From Gammaproteobacteria bacterium (GTDB lineage: Bacteria > Pseudomonadota > Gammaproteobacteria > DSM-16500): a stretch of 7,585 bases of DNA. Positions within the stretch are counted from its first letter, which is position 1. Each line of letters opens with the position of its first letter. This document shows, piece after piece, positions 1 to 6,248 of this stretch. Location of the stretch: positions 1 through 7,585 of the forward strand of contig SCTP01000030.1 in NCBI GenBank assembly GCA_004322325.1, given 5' to 3'. The position numbers and the translations under genes are program-made. The notes under the pieces were generated by a model, which searched no databases, was not told where the DNA came from, and saw nothing but the letters and a program-made list of their open reading frames with translations.

Positions 1-459
1 ATGCAGCAAGCGCCACTCACGCTCGCTAACACTAAAATACTCCCCTCCATTTGCTACGAAGTCGCCTACCCCGAATTGCTTTATTCAGCTGATCGAACCA
101 TCAACTTACTCCTCACTATCACCAACGATGCGTGGTTTGGCGATTCTTCTGCTCAAGCACAACACTTACAAATGGCTGAAATGCGTGCCTTAGAGTTGAA
201 AAGACCTCTCTTGTTTGCCAGCAATGATGGTATCACTGCCATCATTGGTCCTGATGGAAATATTGTCTCTGCCGCTCCACCGCATGAGACATTTGTTTTA
301 ACGGGCAGCATCCAACCAATGATAGGGCTCACGCCGTGGATGCGTAATGGTACGGACCCTATTTTATTTATTGCCTTGGTATCACTCATCACAGCGATAC
401 GCTCAAAAATAATAAGCGAGAAAACAAATGGAAGAACAATACAAACCGCAAGAGATTGA
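1..459 (+). CDS. lnt: Apolipoprotein N-acyltransferase, C-terminal part (5' end outside window)
   Basis: Lnt is the inner-membrane enzyme that moves an acyl chain from phospholipid to the N-terminal cysteine of apolipoproteins, the last step of lipoprotein maturation. Only about 152 codons of a protein usually near 500 residues are present, covering the end of the nitrilase-like periplasmic domain. The visible [11 protein letters not shown] contains the nucleophile Cys (codon 52-54) in the family's CYE setting. It is followed by [19 protein letters not shown] and GLTPWMRNG, all typical of Lnt. A last hydrophobic segment ([15 protein letters not shown]) fits the C-terminal membrane helix. The catalytic Glu and Lys that precede the Cys lie upstream of the window. 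The ATG at position 1 is an internal Met, not the start. The stop codon lies 32 nt inside leuS, so the two genes overlap. Confidence 0.93.
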   Translation: MQQAPLTLANTKILPSICYEVAYPELLYSADRTINLLLTITNDAWFGDSSAQAQHLQMAEMRALELKRPLLFASNDGITAIIGPDGNIVSAAPPHETFVLTGSIQPMIGLTPWMRNGTDPILFIALVSLITAIRSKIISEKTNGRTIQTARD

Positions 460-2902
460 AAATCAAGCCCAACATTATTGGGAAGAAAAAAATTGTTTCC
501 ACGTGGTGGAAGATGTTAATCGAGAAAAATTTTACTGCCTTTCGATGATGCCTTATCCCAGTGGCAGTCTCCACATGGGCCACGTGCGTAATTACACCAT
601 TGGCGATGTCATTGCACGTTATCAAACCATGTTAGGCAAAAACGTATTACAACCCATGAGCTGGGATGCGTTCGGTTTACCCGCTGAAAATGCAGCGATC
701 AAGCATCAAATTCCGCCCGCGCAATGGACGCGTCAGAATATTGCGCATATCCGCAGCCAGATGAAGCGAATGGGGTTTGCGTACGATTGGAGCCGCGAAC
801 TCACCACGTGTGATCCTGACTATTACCGCTGGGAGCAATGGTTTTTTCTTCGTCTTTACAAAAAAGGCTTGGTTTACAGAAAAAATGCCGAAGTGAATTG
901 GGATCCTGTTGATCAAACCGTGCTGGCGAATGAACAAGTCGTCAATGGTCGCGGCTGGCGCTCAGGTGCAATTGTAGAGCGACGTGAAATTCCGCAATGG
1001 TTTTTAAAAATTACTGATTATGCTGATGAATTACTCAATGACTTAGATAAACTCACTCATTGGCCGGAACAAGTCAGAACCATGCAACGCAATTGGATTG
1101 GGCGTTCAGAAGGAGTGGAAATTGTTTTTGATATTCCTAATTATGGCCCTATCTCCATTTTCACGACGCGCCCTGATACGTTATTTGGCGTCACTTACAT
1201 GGCAGTCGCGCCGCAACATCCATTAACCAAACAATTAGCGGAACAAAATCCTGCACTGCAGCAATTCATCGAAGAATGCCGCAATATCAAAGTAGCGGAA
1301 GCTGAAATCGCCACCATGGAAAAACGCGGCATGCCACTCGGCATTCAAGCACGCCACCCGCTGACAGGTGAAATGATTCCCGTCTGGGTCGCCAATTTTG
1401 TGCTGATGGAATATGGCTCCGGCGCATTAATGGCTGTTCCTGCGCATGATCAACGTGATTTTGAATTTGCGATGAAATACGACTTACCGATTAAACAAGT
1501 GATTGTCCCTGAAAATAAGGCATCATGGGATTTCACTCGCAGCGCGATGGTGGAAAAAGGAACATTAATTAATTCAGGCGAATTTAGCGGCTTATCTTCC
1601 AAAGCCGCCTTTGATGCCATTGCTAAGATAGGTAAACGTCAAATTAATTATCGTTTACGTGATTGGAGTGTGTCGCGTCAGCGCTATTGGGGAGCACCTA
1701 TTCCTATTATTTATTGCACCACCTGCGGTGCCGTTCCCGTTCCTGATAAAGATTTACCCGTCGTGTTACCCGAAGACGTTCAATTTACTGGTGTCAGTTC
1801 ACCACTCAAAACCATGCCTTCTTTTTATCAAACGACGTGCCCGCTATGCCATGAACCTGCCACTCGTGAAACAGATACATTTGATACATTTATGGAATCC
1901 TCCTGGTATTACGCTCGTTTCGCCTGCAAAAAACAAAATAAAGCCATGCTCGATGGCCGTGCCAATTATTGGCTACCAGTCGATCAATACATCGGTGGCA
2001 TTGAACACGCCGTCTTACATTTACTCTATGCCCGCTTCTTCCATAAATTAATGCGCGATGAAGGCTTACTCAATAGTGATGAACCATTCACCCGCTTATT
2101 ATCACAAGGCATGGTGTTAAATAACGGCGTTAAGATGTCGAAATCCAAAGGCAACGTCGTCGATCCGCAAACATTAATCGATCACTACGGTGCAGATACC
2201 GTGCGCCTGTTCATGATGTTCGCTGCACCGCCTGAGCAAAGCTTGGAATGGTCTGATAGTGGCGTCGAAGGAGCCCATCGCTTCTTAAAACGATTGTGGG
2301 CATTTGCTTATGACCATCAGCAACGCGTTCAAAAACAAAATCATCTGCCTCGCTCTAGTCGATTAAGTGCCATTCAATGGGAAAAAGCGGATGCCGCCCA
2401 AATGAATATTTTCAGGCAAATTTATGGCATTTTAGATCAAGCTAAATTTGATTATGAACGTCAGCAATACAATACTGTCGTATCCGGTTGCATGAAAATA
2501 TTAAACCTACTGACTAAATTAGAAAATCCTACCGCTGACTCGATTGATATTCGTGATAATGTGATTCACAAAGGGCTAAGTATCATCTTACGTTTACTGG
2601 CACCGATCACGCCTCATATTACCCATCAATTATGGATAGACTTGCATTTTGAAGGCGTGATTGTCGATGCTTCTTGGCCGAAAGCCAGTTCCATCGCATT
2701 TAAAGTAGAGACCATTGAATTAGTCGTGCAAATTAATGGAAAATTACGCAGCCGTATTCGTGTGCCACATGATGCAGATAAGCAAGTGATTGAGACGAAA
2801 GTAAAGGAAGATACAAAAGTTCAACAAGCTATTCAGGGGCAAGCGATTAAGAAAGTGATTATCGTGCCGAATAAGCTAGTGAACGTGGTGGTAGGAGAAT
2901 AA
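428..2902 (+). CDS. leuS: Leucyl-tRNA synthetase
   Basis: Charges tRNA-Leu with leucine in the cytoplasm; class Ia synthetase of 824 residues, close to the usual bacterial length (about 860 in E. coli). The HIGH motif is HMGH at residues 49-52 and the KMSKS loop is at 569-573. The inserted CP1 editing domain shows the Thr-rich TTRPDT at 246-251 and the hydrolytic-site VPAHDQRDF, where D344 should correspond to the Asp that holds the mischarged amino acid. Two CxxC pairs (C430/C433 and C471/C474) suggest an intact zinc-binding module, which E. coli LeuRS has lost. The start [11 protein letters not shown] aligns with the conserved LeuRS N-terminus, which supports the ATG at 428 even though it sits inside lnt and has only a weak Shine-Dalgarno (AAGCGAG, 414-420). 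lptE begins 1 nt after the stop. Confidence 0.98.
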   Translation: MEEQYKPQEIENQAQHYWEEKNCFHVVEDVNREKFYCLSMMPYPSGSLHMGHVRNYTIGDVIARYQTMLGKNVLQPMSWDAFGLPAENAAIKHQIPPAQWTRQNIAHIRSQMKRMGFAYDWSRELTTCDPDYYRWEQWFFLRLYKKGLVYRKNAEVNWDPVDQTVLANEQVVNGRGWRSGAIVERREIPQWFLKITDYADELLNDLDKLTHWPEQVRTMQRNWIGRSEGVEIVFDIPNYGPISIFTTRPDTLFGVTYMAVAPQHPLTKQLAEQNPALQQFIEECRNIKVAEAEIATMEKRGMPLGIQARHPLTGEMIPVWVANFVLMEYGSGALMAVPAHDQRDFEFAMKYDLPIKQVIVPENKASWDFTRSAMVEKGTLINSGEFSGLSSKAAFDAIAKIGKRQINYRLRDWSVSRQRYWGAPIPIIYCTTCGAVPVPDKDLPVVLPEDVQFTGVSSPLKTMPSFYQTTCPLCHEPATRETDTFDTFMESSWYYARFACKKQNKAMLDGRANYWLPVDQYIGGIEHAVLHLLYARFFHKLMRDEGLLNSDEPFTRLLSQGMVLNNGVKMSKSKGNVVDPQTLIDHYGADTVRLFMMFAAPPEQSLEWSDSGVEGAHRFLKRLWAFAYDHQQRVQKQNHLPRSSRLSAIQWEKADAAQMNIFRQIYGILDQAKFDYERQQYNTVVSGCMKILNLLTKLENPTADSIDIRDNVIHKGLSIILRLLAPITPHITHQLWIDLHFEGVIVDASWPKASSIAFKVETIELVVQINGKLRSRIRVPHDADKQVIETKVKEDTKVQQAIQGQAIKKVIIVPNKLVNVVVGE
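2893..2898 (+). promoter_or_regulatory. Ribosome binding site of lptE
   Basis: AGGAGA lies 5 nt before the lptE ATG at 2904, inside the last codons of leuS. It supports this start and suggests lptE is translated from the leuS transcript. Confidence 0.75.
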
Positions 2903-2903
2903 C

Positions 2904-3413
2904 ATGCGAACGCTGCTGATGTTTTTGATGACGCTCTGCTTAACCGCCTGCGGTTACCATCTGCAAGGACAAACGCAGCTAGCACCCCCGCTACAACGCC
3001 TATATTTACAATCACCTGATCCTTATGGCGCTTTATCGCATAACTTGCAGCAAGCATTAAAATTATCGCACGTTCAACTGACCACCTCACCCGCTGATGC
3101 TACCACCATCCTCGCGATTCTAAGCGATATACCGTCGCAAAAATTACTCAGCGTCAGCGGCACACAGCAAACACGTCAATATCAATTAGGTGTCACGGTT
3201 ACCTATGAAATTCAAAATGCAAAAGGTTTGACGATAATAGGGCCTGAAGCATTAAGTGAGACGAGAACACTCACTATCCAATCAAATCAAATTCTCGGTA
3301 GTAGTAATGAAGCGACCATGTTATACCAACAAATGCGCAGTGCATTGGCTTTTGCGATTATGAATCGTATTGCGTCGCAAGAAGTCACGCGACGAGTTAA
3401 TGCTGCACTATGA
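2904..3413 (+). CDS. lptE: LPS-assembly lipoprotein LptE
   Basis: LptE (formerly RlpB) is the outer-membrane lipoprotein that plugs and helps assemble the LptD barrel, which inserts lipopolysaccharide into the outer leaflet. The 169-residue product begins with a short lipoprotein signal peptide: Arg2, a hydrophobic run, then a lipobox LTAC with the lipidated Cys at residue 16, followed by GYHLQGQ. The CGYHL sequence straight after the lipobox is typical of LptE. The rest is a variable alpha/beta domain, slightly shorter than the E. coli protein (193 residues), with no other strongly conserved motif that I can point to. Position between leuS and holA is the standard one for lptE and adds strong support. 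Its stop overlaps the holA start in an ATGA arrangement. Maturation of this lipoprotein needs Lnt, encoded two genes upstream. Confidence 0.93.
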   Translation: MRTLLMFLMTLCLTACGYHLQGQTQLAPPLQRLYLQSPDPYGALSHNLQQALKLSHVQLTTSPADATTILAILSDIPSQKLLSVSGTQQTRQYQLGVTVTYEIQNAKGLTIIGPEALSETRTLTIQSNQILGSSNEATMLYQQMRSALAFAIMNRIASQEVTRRVNAAL

Positions 3414-4423
3414 AACTCACTTACTTTCAATTGGAAGCGCAACTAGCAAAAAAACTTCTCCCTGTTTACATCGTCAGCGGCGAGGAATTGCTGCTGAAAC
3501 AAGATGCGATCCAATGGATTCGTCAAACGGCTCAACAAGCTGGTTTTCACGAACGCATTCGTCTTAACGCCGATGAAGCAGAAGCTAATCAACTTTACAC
3601 ACTATTGCATTCTTCTTCTTTACTCGCTGAAAAACAACTGATTGAATTAGATTGTCGTCAAGCTAATCCTAATAAAACCCTTACGCCTATTTTACAAGAA
3701 TATGGCAGCCATCCCTCGCCTCACCATTTATTACTGATTGATATCGGCAAAATTGATGACAAAATAGCAAAGAGTGCCTGGTACACTGCACTCGAAAAAA
3801 TAGGCGCTAACGTGGCTATCTGGCCAATTCCGCGCGAACAATTACCCACTTGGATTACTCAGCGTGCAAAAAAATATCCGCTCACGCTCAAGCCAGACGC
3901 TGCGCATTTACTAGCAGAGTACGTGGAAGGCAATTTGATCGCCGCAGCCAATGCACTTGAAAAAATTTACTTACTTGCACCGACCAGTCCCATTGATGCG
4001 TCTCTTATTCAAACTCTACTCACCGATGAAAGTCATTTCACCGTTTTTGATTTTATCGAAAATATGCTCGCGGGTGATTTAACGCGTACCCTGCATATTC
4101 TGGAAAATCTGCGTGCTGAAGGAACCGAACCCGTGCTGGTTCTATGGGCCATCACGCGTGAATTACGCCTGCTCGCTGAGATGGCGGAACAACTTAAACA
4201 AGGCGCGACGTATGAAGCGCTGTTTCAAAAACAACGTATTTTTGCCCGTCGCCAAACAGCGATGCGGCGCTTTCTCACACATTTTTCTGCCACCGATTGC
4301 TGGCAATATCTGACCCGTGCAGCCGATATTGATCGTGTTATCAAAGGCGTAGCGCCAGGGGACGTATGGGATAGTTTGCGGATGTTTTGCTTAGGAATCA
4401 TTTATAATAAGAATAATAGCTAA
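3410..4423 (+). CDS. holA: DNA polymerase III delta subunit
   Basis: Delta is the wrench of the clamp-loader complex that opens the beta sliding clamp during replication. The 337 residues are close to E. coli HolA (343). Matching segments run through the whole protein: LPVYIVSGEELLLKQDAI (17-34), KSAWYTALEKIG in the middle, EGNLIAAANALEKIYLL, and DESHFTVFDFIENML followed by LHILENLRAEGTEPVLVLWA in the C-terminal collar domain. As expected for delta there is no working Walker A ATP site. The clamp-binding element seen as Leu-Phe in E. coli appears as Leu-Leu at residues 71-72, a conservative change. It starts with ATGA at 3410, overlapping the lptE stop by 4 nt, which points to translational coupling. 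Confidence 0.96.
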   Translation: MKLTYFQLEAQLAKKLLPVYIVSGEELLLKQDAIQWIRQTAQQAGFHERIRLNADEAEANQLYTLLHSSSLLAEKQLIELDCRQANPNKTLTPILQEYGSHPSPHHLLLIDIGKIDDKIAKSAWYTALEKIGANVAIWPIPREQLPTWITQRAKKYPLTLKPDAAHLLAEYVEGNLIAAANALEKIYLLAPTSPIDASLIQTLLTDESHFTVFDFIENMLAGDLTRTLHILENLRAEGTEPVLVLWAITRELRLLAEMAEQLKQGATYEALFQKQRIFARRQTAMRRFLTHFSATDCWQYLTRAADIDRVIKGVAPGDVWDSLRMFCLGIIYNKNNS

Positions 4424-4427
4424 AGGA
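4422..4427 (+). promoter_or_regulatory. Ribosome binding site of nadD
   Basis: AAAGGA overlaps the holA stop codon and lies 6 nt before the nadD ATG at 4434. It supports the chosen start. Confidence 0.7.
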
Positions 4428-4433
4428 TACACC

Positions 4434-5102
4434 ATGCACCAAACGCACAAAGCTATCGGTATTTTAGGCGGCACCTTTGACCCCATCCATCTCGCCCACT
4501 TACGCATGGCAGTAGAGCTATATGAAGCCTTAGACTTAGCCAAAGTACACTTAATCCCCTGTTATCAACCTGTCCATCGTAAAAACCCATCTGCTTCTCC
4601 GGAAGACCGTTTAGCCATGGTAAAATGCGCTATCGCTAATGAACCGGCTTTGTATGCCGATGACCGCGAGATCCGCCGTCAAGCGCCCTCCTACATGATC
4701 GAGACCATTCTCGAATTACGCGCCGAGATACCCAACACGCCTTTCGCCTTAATCATGGGCATTGATGCGTTTCTCGGCTTCACCAGTTGGCATCGTTGGG
4801 CAGAACTATTAGAGATAGTTCATGTGATCATCGCCCATCGCCCTAATTATCAGCTCCCCTCCACTGGCATGATTGCTGATCTGCTACATGCGCGTTTACA
4901 GCAAGAAGCGGCCTTTATTCATGAAAATAGAGGAGGCGGGATCCTGCTGCGGCCTATCACCGCGTTAGAAATTTCAGCCACTGACATTCGAAAACAGATT
5001 GCAATGGGACGCAATCCAAGGTATTTATTGCCGAATAGCGTTTATGATTACATTAAACAACACGGTATCTATAGTATAGTTGGGCCTAAACATGAAATCT
5101 GA
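4434..5102 (+). CDS. nadD: Nicotinate-nucleotide adenylyltransferase
   Basis: NadD joins nicotinate mononucleotide and ATP to give deamido-NAD, the central step of NAD synthesis in the cytoplasm. The 222-residue product is near the family length (213 in E. coli). The nucleotidyltransferase signature GGTFDPIHLAH at residues 12-22 contains the two His of the ATP-binding HxxH motif. The middle part has the family's MGIDAF, WHRWAELL and IIAHRP. Near the C-terminus ISATDIR (180-186) is the conserved phosphate-binding ISxTxIR motif. A good Shine-Dalgarno sits 6 nt upstream. The start lies 10 nt after holA and the end overlaps rsfS by 11 nt, so it is an inner gene of the operon. Confidence 0.97.
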   Translation: MHQTHKAIGILGGTFDPIHLAHLRMAVELYEALDLAKVHLIPCYQPVHRKNPSASPEDRLAMVKCAIANEPALYADDREIRRQAPSYMIETILELRAEIPNTPFALIMGIDAFLGFTSWHRWAELLEIVHVIIAHRPNYQLPSTGMIADLLHARLQQEAAFIHENRGGGILLRPITALEISATDIRKQIAMGRNPRYLLPNSVYDYIKQHGIYSIVGPKHEI

Positions 5103-5445
5103 AGAATTACGTGACCTTGCTGTCAATGCGTTAGAAGAGTTAAAAGGTTTGGATATTGTCACCATGGATGTTCGCTCGCTCACCGCGATCACCGATTACA
5201 TGGTGATTTGCACCGGGCGCTCGACTCGTCAGGTGAAAGCCTTAGCGGATAATGTGGCATTGAAAGCCAAACAAAGCCACGCTCCCTGTGTGCGGACAGA
5301 AGGTGAGACAGAAAGTGAATGGGTACTCGTCGATTTAGGCGATGTTGTCGTTCACGTCATGTTAGCCGCGACGCGTGCTTTTTATAGTCTGGAAGACCTT
5401 TGGGAACCAGTCAAAGAAATGCGCGATCAGAAAACAAACTCTTAG
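5092..5445 (+). CDS. rsfS: Ribosomal silencing factor RsfS
   Basis: RsfS (Iojap/DUF143 family) binds ribosomal protein uL14 on the 50S subunit and blocks joining with 30S when nutrients are low. From the ATG at 5092 the product has 117 residues, against 105 in E. coli. Family hallmarks are ITDYMVICTGRSTRQVKALA, then EGETESEWVLVDLGDVVVHVM and the terminal FYSLEDLW. An in-frame TTG at 5080 would add four residues, but MKSEELRDLAVNALEELKG fits the family start better, so the ATG is preferred. No clear Shine-Dalgarno precedes either. The 11-nt overlap with nadD suggests coupled translation. The tail after LEDLW is a little longer than in E. coli. Confidence 0.95.
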   Translation: MKSEELRDLAVNALEELKGLDIVTMDVRSLTAITDYMVICTGRSTRQVKALADNVALKAKQSHAPCVRTEGETESEWVLVDLGDVVVHVMLAATRAFYSLEDLWEPVKEMRDQKTNS

Positions 5446-5448
5446 TGT

Positions 5449-5916
5449 ATGCGCATCCGACTCCTCTCTATTACGCATAAATCCCCTGCGTGGATACAAG
5501 CGGGGTATGAGGAATATGCCAAACGTTTGCCACCTTCGTGTCAATTGGAGTTGATCGATATTCCTGCTGAAAAACGCACAGCCAATGCTGATATTAAGCG
5601 CATCACTGAACGTGAAGGGGAAAAAATGCTGGCGTTGATCAAGCCGCAGCATCATGTGATTGCGTTGGATGTGAAAGGCAAGCTCTGGACGACAGAGCAA
5701 TTAGCCGAGCAATTGGCCGGGTGGCAGCAAGAGGGGCGTCATCTTGATCTGTTAGTCGGTGGCCCCGAAGGACTTGCCCCCGCTTGTTTACAAAAAGCGG
5801 AAACGCGATGGTCGTTATCGACGTTAACCTTTCCGCATATCCTCGTGAAATTAATCGTGGCAGAGCAGATTTATCGAGCATGGAGTATTTTGCAACAGCA
5901 TCCGTATCATCGATAG
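5449..5916 (+). CDS. rlmH: 23S rRNA (pseudouridine-1915-N3)-methyltransferase RlmH
   Basis: RlmH is a SPOUT methyltransferase that uses S-adenosylmethionine to methylate pseudouridine 1915 in helix 69 of 23S rRNA, a late step on assembled 70S ribosomes. The 155 residues equal the E. coli length. The SAM-binding knot is visible as LLVGGPEGL (GGPEG at 104-108) and SLSTLTFPHILVKLIVAEQI, and the protein ends in the hallmark HPYHR. It starts 3 nt after the rsfS stop with no clear Shine-Dalgarno, so it probably depends on coupling to rsfS. The rsfS-rlmH pair is widely conserved and both products act on the large ribosomal subunit. It is the last gene of the housekeeping run here. Confidence 0.97.
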   Translation: MRIRLLSITHKSPAWIQAGYEEYAKRLPPSCQLELIDIPAEKRTANADIKRITEREGEKMLALIKPQHHVIALDVKGKLWTTEQLAEQLAGWQQEGRHLDLLVGGPEGLAPACLQKAETRWSLSTLTFPHILVKLIVAEQIYRAWSILQQHPYHR

Positions 5917-5938
5917 TTTTTTCATAATCTCTTAATAT

Positions 5939-5983
5939 TTATCTGCTAGTCTCTCGCGTCTTATAACACACATAAACGAGAGA
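5939..5983 (+). promoter_or_regulatory. Candidate promoter with dyad for the 63-codon gene
   Basis: A sigma-70-like -10 box TATAAC (5962-5967) is preceded, at 17 nt spacing, by a weak -35 candidate TTATCT (5939-5944). A 7-bp inverted repeat, TCTCTCG (5950-5956) and CGAGAGA (5977-5983), flanks the -10 box with 20 nt between the arms. This could be an operator or a 5' leader hairpin. The right arm also overlaps the likely ribosome binding site (GAGAGAG, 5978-5984), so pairing could hide it. The -10 match is fair and the -35 is poor. Confidence 0.4.
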
Positions 5984-5992
5984 GTAATTATT

Positions 5993-6184
5993 ATGCCATT
6001 TTCATCTATTTTTATTAGTCGTGCAGCTAAAACTTTCGGTGGTGCTATCAATACGGCAATGTCCAATGCGCTTCTTTCACAGCAATCTTATTGGATAACG
6101 CAAGCTCGATTTAAGAACGCAGAGGAAAAAGCTGCTCAGGCACAAAATCCGACTCCATCCTCAGGAAATACACCAAAAAAATAA
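5993..6184 (+). CDS. Small hypothetical protein, 63 residues
   Basis: I do not recognise this protein. It begins MPFSSIFISRAAKTFGGAIN, has a central Gln/Ala-rich part with one Tyr-Trp, and ends in a hydrophilic tail rich in Ala, Gln, Pro, Asn and Lys that looks disordered. There is no clear signal peptide cleavage site, membrane helix or known motif; the first 30 residues could form an amphipathic helix. Support for a real gene comes from its place in otherwise empty DNA, a purine-rich GAGAGAG 8 nt before the ATG, a plausible promoter just upstream, and a stem-loop after its stop. It stands alone between rlmH and the convergent TALE-like gene. It could be a small structural or secreted protein, or a chance ORF; no function is proposed. 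Confidence 0.5.
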   Translation: MPFSSIFISRAAKTFGGAINTAMSNALLSQQSYWITQARFKNAEEKAAQAQNPTPSSGNTPKK

Positions 6185-6194
6185 ATAGTATTAA

Positions 6195-6243
6195 AAAAGA
6201 GCACGGTGGATGATGGCAACATACCTCATCCACCTACTCTCTT
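6195..6243 (-). terminator. Rho-independent terminator of the TALE-like gene, probably bidirectional
   Basis: A perfect 9-bp stem, GGTGGATGA (6205-6213) with TCATCCACC (6226-6234), encloses a 12-nt loop. The flanks AAGAG (6197-6201) and CTCTT (6239-6243) can extend it across a small internal loop. On the minus strand the stem is followed by a run of T (complement of the A run at 6193-6198), giving a classic terminator just after the TALE-like stop at 6249. On the plus strand a looser T-rich stretch follows, so it may also end transcription of the 63-codon gene. Confidence 0.75.
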
Positions 6244-6248
6244 AAATT

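Noticed and set aside
1659..2051. 130-codon open frame within leuS in another frame
   Set aside because: Fully inside the conserved leuS frame and shows no recognisable motif; a shadow frame.
5904..5926. Possible terminator after rlmH: TATC-ATC-GATA followed by a T run
   Set aside because: The T run is convincing, but the stem is only about 4 A/T-rich pairs with a 3-nt loop, and it overlaps the end of the coding region. Too weak to call.
5979..5984. AGAGAG before the 63-codon gene fits the partial predicted TALE-like target R-N-A-N-A-R
   Set aside because: The six-position degenerate pattern should occur about once per 64 positions by chance, and the full target is unknown, so the match means nothing yet.
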